A stretch of 64,000 nt of DNA. Source: CALHVX01 sp964640725. Lineage in GTDB: Bacteria > Pseudomonadota > Gammaproteobacteria > Pseudomonadales > Azotimanducaceae. Where the stretch lies: assembly GCA_964640725.1 (NCBI GenBank), contig CAZXIJ010000016.1, positions 1 to 64,000 of the forward strand, given 5' to 3'. Below the pieces are notes generated by a model that searched no databases, was not told the origin of the DNA, and saw nothing but the letters and a program-made list of their open reading frames with translations. How positions within the stretch are numbered: the stretch's first letter is position 1; each line of letters opens with the position of its first letter. The position numbers and the translations under genes were made by a program. Positions 42,722 through 51,267 of the stretch are shown here, in pieces.

Positions 42722-43737
42722 ACCTGCGGCGCCCGCACCTTCAGAGCGTGATGCTGCTCCTTGCTTTGCCTTTGGGCAGCTCGAACATCTCGGCCGGCAT
42801 CTACGCCGACGCCGTCAAAGCCCTGGCGCTTGAGGAGCTGGCCGCAACGGTCTCCGACCGGCAGCTTCGCAGCGTGCTGGGGCGCGCCGGGCGCAAACTG
42901 CCGAAGGCCGATCAGCAAGCCGCCGCAGTGCTGGTCCAGCTCGGTGCCATTACCCGGGCCGACCTCCGGTACAGCCCCCGGGACAAGCTGGCGCGCTTCA
43001 CCCGGGTCCTGGGCAGCGAACACCCGGGGCTCATCGGCCGCCTCCACCATGCCGCCCTGGACCCGGCCCTGACCGCGCCGCTCGACCACACGCCGCTGCT
43101 CGCGAACGACGCCTTCCTGGCCGCCCTGGGGCAGCTCCTGGAAGACGGGGTGCTGACCGGCTACGACCTGCGCCTGAAAGATGTGTACCGGGATCTGCCG
43201 CAAGGCCTGTCCTTCGTGTACTCCCACGCAAGCCAGCGCCATCTGCGACAGCTGGTCGCGCTCCTTGCACAGGAGCAGGTCAACGGCTGGCTGTACGTGA
43301 CCCCCAAGGTTTCTGCGTTTCTGTTTCGGGACGAGTGGGGCGAGCCCGGCGATCAGGTCGTTGCGCTGGCCAGCGGGCTGCGTGTGGTCCAGGGCCGGGA
43401 GATGGCCATCGCCTTCCAGTTCGACACGCCGGAAGACCGAGACCGCTTTCACGAGCTGGTTCAGCGCTTCGCGAAGAAAGACACCGAAGATGAGCCTGGC
43501 CTGATTGCCGATGCCTGGTGGCAGCCCTTCTACTACAGCGATGCCCCGGTGCCGGCGTTTGAAGAGATCGCGCTGATCCTTGTCGCCCAGGGCGACCTTG
43601 AGGCGACGTTGACCGTACTGAAGGCTCGCCAGGCACAGGTCCTGGAAGCACTGCGCGCCAAGGGTTGGCAGCCGCGGGTCGACACGGTCTGGGTCAACCC
43701 GTCTTTCTTCCGCTTTCTGCACGGCGGATTCCGTTAG
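42709..43737 (+). CDS. Conserved hypothetical protein with N-terminal hydrophobic segment
   Basis: 342 residues from ATG 42709, overlapping the hydrolase stop by 13 nt. A short hydrophobic N-terminus (SVMLLLALPLGSS) may be a signal or anchor. The body is helix-rich with several charged blocks (ALEELAATVSDRQLRSVLGRAGR, QGLSFVYSHASQRHLRQLVALLAQ) and an aromatic end (VWVNPSFFRFLHGGFR). I recognise no domain or catalytic motif. Its stop is 2 bp from the convergent OmpW stop. Confidence 0.75.
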   Translation: MRGLNLRRPHLQSVMLLLALPLGSSNISAGIYADAVKALALEELAATVSDRQLRSVLGRAGRKLPKADQQAAAVLVQLGAITRADLRYSPRDKLARFTRVLGSEHPGLIGRLHHAALDPALTAPLDHTPLLANDAFLAALGQLLEDGVLTGYDLRLKDVYRDLPQGLSFVYSHASQRHLRQLVALLAQEQVNGWLYVTPKVSAFLFRDEWGEPGDQVVALASGLRVVQGREMAIAFQFDTPEDRDRFHELVQRFAKKDTEDEPGLIADAWWQPFYYSDAPVPAFEEIALILVAQGDLEATLTVLKARQAQVLEALRAKGWQPRVDTVWVNPSFFRFLHGGFR

Positions 43738-43739
43738 CG

Positions 43740-44333
43740 TCAGAACCTGCGGCCAACACTCAACCCAAGGGCCCAGGGGTCGATCTCGACGGTACCCAGA
43801 TCTGTCCCGTTCAGCCGCGCGTCGGTATCGATGTCGAAATAGCGCAGGTCGACGTTCACAAACCAGGATTCTGCCAGGTCAAGGTCTGCGCCCAGCTGCG
43901 CCGCCCAGCCCACGGAAGTCTCGAGGCTGAGGTTGCTGCCGGCGAGCGCGCCCCGGGTGTCTTCCTCAAAAAACTCTGTGACGTTCAGCCCGAAGCCAAC
44001 ATAGGGGCGAAAGCGCTGCTCCGGTCGCAGGTGATACTGCAGCGACAGCGTTGGCGGCAGGTGCCGCGTGCTGCCCACCCTGCCACCGCCCACAAGGTTG
44101 ATATCGTGCTCGAAGGGCAGCGCGGCCAGCAGCTCTACAGCCAGGTGTCGCCGCATGAACCAGGTCACGTTAAAGGTCATCATGGTCGCCGCGTCGACAT
44201 CCACCACGGCGTGGTTATCAGACTTGGGATTGACCGAGTGCGCGCCGACCCGAACCAGCCAGTCCCCCTGTTCTGCCCAGGCGCCGGCCGCGAGCAGCCA
44301 GCCCGCCCATATCCAGATCGCACATCGCTTCAT
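43740..44333 (-). CDS. ompW: OmpW-family outer-membrane protein
   Basis: 197 residues. A signal peptide (1-20, GAWA) precedes an eight-stranded barrel beginning GDWLVRVGAHSVNPKSD, with MMTFNVTWFMRRHLAVELLAALPFEHDI, LPPTLSLQYHL and RFRPYVGFGLNVTEFF, ending in SVGRRF with the C-terminal Phe needed for barrel assembly. OmpW passes small hydrophobic molecules across the outer membrane, which fits the alkane theme. A perfect FNR box lies 66 bp upstream of its start, and a TAGCTT -10-like element is suitably placed. Confidence 0.92.
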   Translation of the reverse strand: MKRCAIWIWAGWLLAAGAWAEQGDWLVRVGAHSVNPKSDNHAVVDVDAATMMTFNVTWFMRRHLAVELLAALPFEHDINLVGGGRVGSTRHLPPTLSLQYHLRPEQRFRPYVGFGLNVTEFFEEDTRGALAGSNLSLETSVGWAAQLGADLDLAESWFVNVDLRYFDIDTDARLNGTDLGTVEIDPWALGLSVGRRF

Positions 44334-44398
44334 CTCTCTCTCCTGCTTTCGGTCAACAGCGACCAGGCGCTAAGCTAGAGCGTTCAGGCAAGGCGACC

Positions 44399-44412
44399 TT
44401 GATTCAAATCAA
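44399..44412. promoter_or_regulatory. Perfect FNR box between ompW and fnr-like gene
   Basis: TTGATTCAAATCAA matches the FNR consensus TTGAT-N4-ATCAA exactly. For ompW (minus strand) a -10-like TAGCTT at 44372-44377 puts the box centre near -41.5, the class II activation position. The site could also serve the divergent regulator gene. Confidence 0.85.
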
Positions 44413-44483
44413 AGCGGGCATCGATGCTGTTCTAGGGGATGTACGTATAGGGCGCTGAGGACAGGATCGCCATACTCCGCTCA

Positions 44484-45209
44484 ATGAGTCACGCACCCGC
44501 CATGCCGGGCCGTTCCGATTGCAACCGTTGCCCGACCCGCCCGCACTGCGTCGCCGACGGGCTGGCACCGGACGATCTGAACGCGCTGACGGCACTCATG
44601 CGTTTCGGCACCGTCTACGGCAAAGGGCAGCATCTGTTCGTCGCAGGAGATTCCGTGCGCGGACAGTTCCATGTGCGCTCCGGCGTCTTCAAGAGCTACT
44701 TCATCAGCGCCAGCGGCCAGGAGTCCGTCACCGGCTTTTACTGGCCCGGGGACGTGGTTCCAGACCTGGCGCGGGACGGCCGCCACGGTCACTGGGCCGT
44801 CGCGCTGGAGGACAGCTCCGCTTGCCTGACCCGGTTCGGCGCCACTGCTGCTCAGGAAGCTGGCACGGCACACGCTCGCGCGCTGCAGGCGATCAACCGT
44901 CATAGCCAGCAAATGGCCAGCCGGGCCATCGATCACCAGCTCACCGTCAAAACATGTACCGCCGAAGCACGAGTGGCTGGGTTCTGCCTGGCCACGACGC
45001 GACACCTGGCGCAGCTGCGGTGGCTACCGGACCAACTGCCAACACCCATGACCCGGACAGACATCGCAAGCTACCTGGGACTGACGCTGGAAAGCCTGTC
45101 CCGGGCGATCTCGCGCCTGAAGCAACGGGGCATCATTGCGGCCAGCCGGCAGCAGATCGAGATTCGCGACCGGCCGGCGCTGGAATTGCTGGCCGGGCAC
45201 CAGCACTAG
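44484..45209 (+). CDS. FNR-type oxygen-responsive Crp/Fnr regulator
   Basis: 241 residues. The N-terminus has CNRCPTRPHC (Cys13, 16 and 22; CX2CX5C as in E. coli FNR) with a fourth Cys114 (SSACLTRF), the set that ligates the oxygen-labile [4Fe-4S] cluster. The cNMP-like domain is followed by a C-terminal helix-turn-helix, MTRTDIASYLGLTLESLSRAISRLKQRGII; E and SR positions match FNR-class recognition helices for TTGAT half-sites. It should sense low oxygen. Its promoter region carries a perfect FNR box, so autoregulation is likely. Confidence 0.92.
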   Translation: MSHAPAMPGRSDCNRCPTRPHCVADGLAPDDLNALTALMRFGTVYGKGQHLFVAGDSVRGQFHVRSGVFKSYFISASGQESVTGFYWPGDVVPDLARDGRHGHWAVALEDSSACLTRFGATAAQEAGTAHARALQAINRHSQQMASRAIDHQLTVKTCTAEARVAGFCLATTRHLAQLRWLPDQLPTPMTRTDIASYLGLTLESLSRAISRLKQRGIIAASRQQIEIRDRPALELLAGHQH

Positions 45210-45288
45210 GGCCTGCTGCGCGTCGAAGCCCTGGCCTGCGCCGTCGAGCCCATGGTAGAACCCGGGGACAGCAGCCAGGACCCATACC

Positions 45289-45987
45289 ATGAGCAAAATC
45301 TGTCTTGTCACCGGCGTCGGCCCCGGGACGGGCGCGGCCATCGTCCGTCGCTTTGCGGACGCGGGCTACGACGTCGCCATGTTGGCCCGAAATTCAGACC
45401 GGCTCACGGCCCTTGCAGCAGAATTGCCAACGGCGCACTCCTGGCCCTGCGACGTCAGCAACCGCGAACTGCTCCAGCATACCTTCGAGCAAATCACAGA
45501 GCGTCACGGCGCCCCGACGATCATCGTGCACAACGCTGTCGCGGCGAAGCCAGGGACCTACATGGACGTCGATCCGGCGCGCATGCGGTTGGCGTTCGAG
45601 GTCAACACCATCGCTTTGCTGCAGCTGGCCCAACTCGCCACCCCGGCGATGGTTGAGGCCGGTTCCGGGGCGATTCTGTGTACGGGCAACACCGCCGCCT
45701 ATCGCGGCCGGCCGCACTTTGCGGGGTTCGCGCCCACCAAGGCCGCGCAGCGGATCCTGCTGGAAAGCATCGCCCGGGAGGCAGGCCCGCAGGGCATCCA
45801 CGCCGCCTACATCGCGATCGATGCGGTCATTGACGTGCCCTGGACCCGCAAGGCCTACGCCGACAAGCCCGACGAGTTCTTCTGCCAGCCCGCAGACATC
45901 GCCGAAGAGTGCTACCGCCTGGCGCACCAGCCCCGCAGCGCCTGGACCTTTGAATCGGTGATTCGTCCCTTCGGCGAGGTGTGGTAA
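45289..45987 (+). CDS. SDR-family protein with Tyr-to-Phe at the catalytic site
   Basis: 232 residues. The Rossmann start VTGVGPGTGAAIVRRFADAGYDV and the NAV motif (HNAVAAK) identify a classical-type SDR. The catalytic YxxxK reads FAPTK (Phe146, Lys150), so the acid/base Tyr is absent. The Ser position is in CTGNTAAY without Ser. Such FAPxK members exist in an atypical SDR subgroup (cd05373-like as I recall). NAD(P) binding is expected but catalysis is doubtful. It stands alone between the FNR gene and a TetR gene. Confidence 0.85.
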   Translation: MSKICLVTGVGPGTGAAIVRRFADAGYDVAMLARNSDRLTALAAELPTAHSWPCDVSNRELLQHTFEQITERHGAPTIIVHNAVAAKPGTYMDVDPARMRLAFEVNTIALLQLAQLATPAMVEAGSGAILCTGNTAAYRGRPHFAGFAPTKAAQRILLESIAREAGPQGIHAAYIAIDAVIDVPWTRKAYADKPDEFFCQPADIAEECYRLAHQPRSAWTFESVIRPFGEVW

Positions 45988-46080
45988 ACCACCGCTGATC
46001 AGAATGTGTACTCAGCAAGGCGTTGCGAAGGCTGGACGCATCACGGCCCTCATGCGACGCTGACCGTGCCTCTACTGCGA

Positions 46081-46695
46081 ATGAGCGTCATGGCCCGACC
46101 CGCGTTAACCGATGAGCAACGCCGCCAGACCCGGCGCCGGATTCAGCAAGCCGCGGCGCAGCTGTATGCAGAGCACGGCTTCAAGGACATCACCGCCCGC
46201 AAGGTGGCCGAGCGCGCGGGCGTGTCCGTGGGCTCGCTCTACAGCTATTTCGACAATCTGACGGAACTCATGCAGTCGCTGTGGAAAGGTCCGGTCCGAC
46301 GCCTGCTCAAGGACGTGGAGTCCGCCCTCGCCAGTTCCGAAGAACCGCTGGCCAGGCTTAGAATCTTTCTGGAAACCTACGCGCATTTCGCCGTGACGGA
46401 ACGCGCGACCTACCGCGGCGCGTTTATGTTCGTGCGCCCGGAGACTCAAACCAAACCGAATCCCGTTCCCCTGGATCAGGACCGTCTGTTTGCCACCCTG
46501 CGTGGCATCGTTGTGTCCGGACAAACGCGGGGCCAGATCCGGGAAGGCGATCCGGACCAGATCGCGCAAACCCTCTGGTCCGGCGTCCACGGCGCCATCG
46601 CGCTGCCTTTGAGTATCGACCGGCTGGCCCTGGAGCCGCCGGAGCAGGCCGTGCCGACCATGATCGACACGCTGCTGGAGTGGGTTCGAAGCTAG
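46081..46695 (+). CDS. TetR/AcrR-family repressor
   Basis: 204 residues from ATG 46081; ATG 46090 is an alternative. The DNA-binding region is ITARKVAERAGVSVGSLYSYFDNLTELMQSLW, a standard TetR helix-turn-helix. The C-terminal domain has YRGAFMFVRPETQTKPN and WSGVHGAIALPLSIDR. It converges with the Coq4-like gene with 3 bp between stops; palindromes upstream of that gene are its probable targets. Confidence 0.88.
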   Translation: MSVMARPALTDEQRRQTRRRIQQAAAQLYAEHGFKDITARKVAERAGVSVGSLYSYFDNLTELMQSLWKGPVRRLLKDVESALASSEEPLARLRIFLETYAHFAVTERATYRGAFMFVRPETQTKPNPVPLDQDRLFATLRGIVVSGQTRGQIREGDPDQIAQTLWSGVHGAIALPLSIDRLALEPPEQAVPTMIDTLLEWVRS

Positions 46696-46698
46696 TGC

Positions 46699-47403
46699 TC
46701 AGGCTGCCTGGCGGCTCTGATCCAGATTCATGCGCGTTCGCAGCGTCGCGAGCGGCGTATCGAGTTCGTCTTCCCAGCGGGTAAAGTTCAGGTTTCTGGC
46801 CGCGCGGCCGTGCGCCCAGCCTTCGACGATACCGTCCATGGCCGGCACGGTCAGCTTCGGGTGCACGAATGCAAGGTGCCCCATGGTCGCAGCCAGGCGC
46901 ATGGCGTGATACGGGAAGCGCAGCTGCGCCAGGTAAAACGCAGCCAGCGTCAGTTCGCCGAGCGGCGAGGAATCGTAGCCGGTAAGCACATGCAGAAAAT
47001 CGTGAATCTGAAATCCGCGGACCATCATGTAACTCATGTCCGCCGGCAACCGGTCCAGCTTGCCTGATGCGTGCAGCTCCTCGTTAAAGGTCCGGTAGTT
47101 GCGTCCCAGATTGGCTTCGAGCTTGTTGTCGACGATGAATTTGCGATAGCCGTGGCCGAGCGTGCCGGGCGCGCAGCTTGCCAGCCGCTCCAGCGACAGC
47201 GGCTCCGAGATAAAGCCCTCGTCGATGCATTCGCGGGCCCCTGCCAGGCCCTGCAAGTCTTCGAGATACTCGTCAATCGCGCTCTGCGGCGCTTTCTCGA
47301 ACCAGTCGTGGAACAGAAAGTAGACCGGATAGTTGGTGTGATCATCTACGGCCTGCAGAAATTTCTCCGCGAACTCGCGGTCGATGGTGGGCTTCTCGCT
47401 CAT
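46699..47403 (-). CDS. Coq4-family protein
   Basis: 234 residues from ATG 47403. The Coq4 metal motif HDxxH-x11-E is intact: H134-D135-F-L-H138 and E150 (IHDFLHVLTGYDSSPLGE). Coq4 proteins act in ubiquinone biosynthesis, where they promote oxidative decarboxylation in eukaryotes and some bacteria. Several bacterial homologues sit in catabolic loci rather than with ubi genes, as here beside a TetR regulator. Role in quinone synthesis is therefore not certain. Palindromic elements upstream suggest regulated expression. Confidence 0.85.
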   Translation of the reverse strand: MSEKPTIDREFAEKFLQAVDDHTNYPVYFLFHDWFEKAPQSAIDEYLEDLQGLAGARECIDEGFISEPLSLERLASCAPGTLGHGYRKFIVDNKLEANLGRNYRTFNEELHASGKLDRLPADMSYMMVRGFQIHDFLHVLTGYDSSPLGELTLAAFYLAQLRFPYHAMRLAATMGHLAFVHPKLTVPAMDGIVEGWAHGRAARNLNFTRWEDELDTPLATLRTRMNLDQSRQAA

Positions 47404-47418
47404 GGGGTTTCCTCGGGT

Positions 47419-47475
47419 GATCAACAGGATGGAGTTGATCCTAGCAGCGTTTGAGAGTAAATTGAACACTGTTCA
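47419..47475 (-). promoter_or_regulatory. Two palindromes upstream of the Coq4-like gene
   Basis: GATCAAC (47419-47425) pairs with GTTGATC (47434-47440) in the leader. TGAACACTGTTCA (47463-47475) is a 13-bp palindrome, a typical TetR-type half-site pair. The nearby convergent TetR is the obvious candidate regulator; the site could also affect the divergent transporter at 47540. Confidence 0.5.
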
Positions 47476-47539
47476 TTAAATAAATCAGCAGTTTTTGCGG
47501 CGCGCCGCACCGAACGTTGATCAGCCTGTGAGGGGAAGC

Positions 47540-49009
47540 ATGGCGGAGACCACAGAACAGCCGGTACCGGCGCTGGGCGGGAGTGTGAAATTCGCCTTCG
47601 GGCTGGGGCAAATGGCCGAGGGCATCAAGAACGCGAGCTTCTCGGTCTTTCTGCTCTTCTACTACAACCAGGTGCTGGGGCTTTCTGCCGACGCGGCCGG
47701 GCTCGCCATCGGGGTCTCGCTCATCTTCGACGCGGTCACTGACCCGGTCGCCGGGACTGCATCCGATCGCTGGCGCAGCGCTCAGGGTCGTCGCCATCCC
47801 TTCATGTACGCCTCTGCGCTACCGCTGGCGATCGCGTTCTACTTTCTCTTCGCACCGGCAGCCTTCGCCCTGGAGGGCAGCCAGACCGCGCTGTTCCTGT
47901 GGATGCTCACGTTCACGGTGCTCACCCGCGGGGCCATGACTCTGTATCACGTGCCGCACCTCGCGCTGGGCGCCGAGCTGTCCACGGACTACGAGGAGCG
48001 CACCGCCGTGGTGGCCATTCGCCAGTTCATGTCCGGATCCGGTCACCTGCTCGTGTACGGCCTGGGCTTTGCCGTGTTTTTCGCGCCGACGGAGGCGTTT
48101 CCGAACGGTCAGCTGAACGCCGGGGCCTACCCGCCCTTCGCCATCACCCTGGCGGTGCTGATGGCCACCACGATCTTTTACAGCGCCTGGGGCACTCGCA
48201 GCCGCATCCCCTACCTGCCCAAAGCACAGGAGAAACAGAGCGCGACCAGCCTGGGGACAATCCTCGGCGAGTCGGGCCAGGCCCTGAAGAACCGCTCCCT
48301 GCGCTGGCTGATGCTCGGCTACATACTGATCGTTATCGGCTACGGCATCGGTGCCGGCACCGGGCTCTACACCATGACCTTTTTCTGGGAGCTGTCCCGC
48401 TTTCAGGTTCTGTGCGTGTTGCTGACAGGACCGTTCGGCAGTCTGGTGGGGTACGTGGTGGCCGGCCGGCTGTTCGCCTGGCTCGACAAGCGCAACGCGA
48501 TGATCACCGGAGCCGTCACCTGGGCACTGCTGCACGCGCTGCCGGTCGGCCTGTACCTGCTAGGCCTGACCCCCGCCTCCGGCACCTGGGCCCTCGCGAT
48601 ACTGCTGGCGTTGATCTATCTGGCGATCGGCGCCAGCGTTGCTCAGGTCTTTGTCGGCATCAGCACGCTGATGGCCGACATCGCCGACGAAAACGCCCTG
48701 GAAACCGGCGCGCGCCAGGAAGGCGTGCTGTTTGGCGCGGTGTCCTTTGCCAGCAAATGCACCTCGGCGGCGGGCGCCGTGTTCGCCGGCGCATTGCTCA
48801 AGTTCATCGACTGGCCCACCGGGGAGACCATTCGCAGCGCGGCAGACGTGCCGCCGGATGTGTTGCTGTCCATGGCGATACTGTCCGGCCCCTTTGCCTC
48901 CCTCATCGCGATCCCGGGCGTCGCCTGTCTGCTCGGCTATCGGCTGAACCGGGCACGCACCCTGGCGATCCAGGCGCAGCTGGATAAGCAGATGGCGCAA
49001 GCCCTTTGA
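47540..49009 (+). CDS. GPH/MFS-type sugar-cation symporter-like transporter
   Basis: 489 residues from ATG 47540 (AGGGGAA upstream). Twelve-segment profile with FAFGLGQMAEGIKNASFSVFLLFYYNQVLG and the GPH-type loop DAVTDPVAGTASDRWRSAQGRRHPFM (DPxxGxxxDR...GRRxP). The second half has LMADIADENALETGARQEGVLFGA. Members import glycosides or hexuronides with cations; some sit in lipid-type loci. Substrate unknown. It is divergent from the Coq4-like gene. Confidence 0.88.
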   Translation: MAETTEQPVPALGGSVKFAFGLGQMAEGIKNASFSVFLLFYYNQVLGLSADAAGLAIGVSLIFDAVTDPVAGTASDRWRSAQGRRHPFMYASALPLAIAFYFLFAPAAFALEGSQTALFLWMLTFTVLTRGAMTLYHVPHLALGAELSTDYEERTAVVAIRQFMSGSGHLLVYGLGFAVFFAPTEAFPNGQLNAGAYPPFAITLAVLMATTIFYSAWGTRSRIPYLPKAQEKQSATSLGTILGESGQALKNRSLRWLMLGYILIVIGYGIGAGTGLYTMTFFWELSRFQVLCVLLTGPFGSLVGYVVAGRLFAWLDKRNAMITGAVTWALLHALPVGLYLLGLTPASGTWALAILLALIYLAIGASVAQVFVGISTLMADIADENALETGARQEGVLFGAVSFASKCTSAAGAVFAGALLKFIDWPTGETIRSAADVPPDVLLSMAILSGPFASLIAIPGVACLLGYRLNRARTLAIQAQLDKQMAQAL

Positions 49010-49152
49010 GGGCCGTACTTTCCCGATAGGACCGGATTCCCGGGCTCAATGGCGGAGTGCGACTGGGGAGCGCGATTGCGGGGGACGCCGGGACGGGGTT
49101 AGATGTGGGTCTGGTCGCCATCCGGCGACCGCAGCAGGCACCGCAGTTACCC

Positions 49153-51267
49153 ATGAGCAACCTTTTCCTGAGCTACGCCAGCGAGGACCGGGACCGCGTT
49201 CGGCCCCTCGCGGATCTGCTGGCCCGGGAAGGACACGGGGTGTGGTGGGACCAGCGCCTGAATCCCGGCGCTCAGTTTCAGCAGGAAATCGACACGGCCC
49301 TCGCCCAGGCCGATCGAGTACTGGTGCTCTGGTCGCATCAGTCCATCACCAGTTCCTGGGTCCAGGCGGAAGCCAGCGAGGGGCTTGAGCGCGGCATCTT
49401 GATGCCAATATTGCTCGACGACGTGAAGCCGCCCCTGCCCTTTCGGCAGCGCAACGCGGCGCGGCTGACGCATTGGCAGGACGACCCTGCGGACCCGGAA
49501 ATCCGCCGGCTGCTGCGCGGTATCCGCACGCAGCCCGGTGCGGAGGACAGCGCGCCGGCGGTCGCTCGCGGTGCTTCAGGGTCATACGGCTTCCGTCGCT
49601 GGGCCGTGGCGACGCTCGCTCTGGCTGCAATCGGGGCGCTCGGCCTGCTTCTGTACCAGCAGCAAGCCGATCAGCCGGCAGCGGGGCCGGTCGAAGCGAG
49701 CATTGCGATTACGGAAATCGTCAACGGCGCCACCGGCGAGCGCGACTACCTGGGCTACGGCTTCGCGGGCCAGGTCCGCGATCTGCTGTCCCGGGTCAAC
49801 GGTATCGCCGTTGCCTCACGCACCGCGACCGATGCGCTCGCTGGCAAAGAGCTGAGCGCCATGACCGACCTGCTGAGGGTGCGCTACCTGCTCGAGGGCA
49901 CGGTCAGCGGCACGGGAGAGAGTTTCCGCCTGGAACTGCAGCTGGTGGATTTGAGCACCGGGTTCCGGGTGTGGACCGAGCGCTACAACGGCGATCTGGA
50001 ACGGCTGCTGGAGCTGGCGTACGAAACGTCGCGGCGCGTGCTGGAAACCCTGCAGATCGACGTCGATCCCCGGGGGCCCCTGAACATGGCCGGCCGCATC
50101 ACCGCCAACCCCGAGGCCCTGGACCAGTACCTGATCGGTATCGACCTGCTGCGGCGGCCGCCAGACGAGTCCGTGCTGCAGCAGGCGCAAGCGCGCTTCG
50201 AAGCGGCGCTGGTCGCCGACCCCACCTTCGCCAGCGCCAATGCCGGGCTGTGCCAGGTGTTGCTGGAGCGCTACCAGGGCTCGCGCATTGCCGCGCAGTT
50301 CGAGCAGGGGCGCACGCAGTGTCTTCGCGCGCTGGAGCTGGATGCTAACCAGGTCTCGGCCCGAATCGCCCTGGGCGACCTGAACGCGCTGTCCGGTCGT
50401 TTCGAAGAAGCTGCAACGGACTACCAGACTGCGCTCGAGCAATCGCCGTTGCAGCCAGACCCCGTGATCGGGCTGGGGCAGGCCTACGCGGCCATTCAGG
50501 ACGACGAGACCGGCGAGCGCTGGTTCCAGAAAGCGATCCGCGATTTTCCCGGTTACCCGGAGGCTCATACGGCCTACGGTGCGTTTCTCTTCAGCCGCGG
50601 GCGCATTGCGGAGGCAGCGAACGCCTTCGAACAGGTGGTCACTCTGTTCCCTAAATCCACAACGGCCTACAGCGATCTGGGTGCCGCCTATCTGCTTCTG
50701 GGCCGCTTTGACAAATCGCTCGATGCCTGGGAGAAAGCGCAGGAATTCGAAGAAAACGCCCTGGCCTGGGCCAATACCGGTACCGCACACTTTTTGCTGA
50801 ATGATCTGGCAAGCGCGCGCAGGGCTTACGAAGCCGCGGCCGCGCTGAATCCGGACGACTACCGCTACCAGTCTTTGCTGGGAGACGTTTGCCGCATGCT
50901 CAACGATGATGACTGCGCAGCCACCGCGTTTAGCAATGCCGTGGCGCGGGTGCGGGATCGCCTGCAGATCAATCCAAACGACGCCTCAGCCCATTCCCTG
51001 CTGGCCATGGGGCTGGCGCATCTGGGCGATCAGGCCGGCGCCGAGCGGCACCGGGACGAGGCGCTGGCGCTCGCAGGGGACGATTTTTACGTGCGCTATG
51101 ACCTGGCTGTTGCCGAGCTGCGGCTGGGGCACACGGCCGCGGCCCGGGCTCAGCTCGAAGCCGCCATGCAGCTGGGGTACCCTGAGGTCCTCGCCGCTGC
51201 GGACCCGCAGCTTCAAAGCCTTGCCCGCCAGGCAGGGGTGATCCGTCAGGGAGGGGGAACACCATGA
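49153..51267 (+). CDS. Membrane-anchored TIR-domain protein with TPR repeats
   Basis: 704 residues from ATG 49153. Residues 1-125 are a TIR domain: FLSYASEDRDRVRPLADLLAREGHGVWWD, and SSWVQAEASEG with Glu73, the position of the NADase catalytic Glu. A transmembrane segment follows (about 150-168). The next region (175-310: GEASIAITEIVN, VASRTATDALAG) recalls the FlgO/TolB-like segment found in adenylate-cyclase-type TPR proteins. About nine TPR repeats fill 340-700. It may sense a periplasmic signal or defend against phage. The next lipoprotein gene overlaps its stop. Confidence 0.85.
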   Translation: MSNLFLSYASEDRDRVRPLADLLAREGHGVWWDQRLNPGAQFQQEIDTALAQADRVLVLWSHQSITSSWVQAEASEGLERGILMPILLDDVKPPLPFRQRNAARLTHWQDDPADPEIRRLLRGIRTQPGAEDSAPAVARGASGSYGFRRWAVATLALAAIGALGLLLYQQQADQPAAGPVEASIAITEIVNGATGERDYLGYGFAGQVRDLLSRVNGIAVASRTATDALAGKELSAMTDLLRVRYLLEGTVSGTGESFRLELQLVDLSTGFRVWTERYNGDLERLLELAYETSRRVLETLQIDVDPRGPLNMAGRITANPEALDQYLIGIDLLRRPPDESVLQQAQARFEAALVADPTFASANAGLCQVLLERYQGSRIAAQFEQGRTQCLRALELDANQVSARIALGDLNALSGRFEEAATDYQTALEQSPLQPDPVIGLGQAYAAIQDDETGERWFQKAIRDFPGYPEAHTAYGAFLFSRGRIAEAANAFEQVVTLFPKSTTAYSDLGAAYLLLGRFDKSLDAWEKAQEFEENALAWANTGTAHFLLNDLASARRAYEAAAALNPDDYRYQSLLGDVCRMLNDDDCAATAFSNAVARVRDRLQINPNDASAHSLLAMGLAHLGDQAGAERHRDEALALAGDDFYVRYDLAVAELRLGHTAAARAQLEAAMQLGYPEVLAAADPQLQSLARQAGVIRQGGGTP

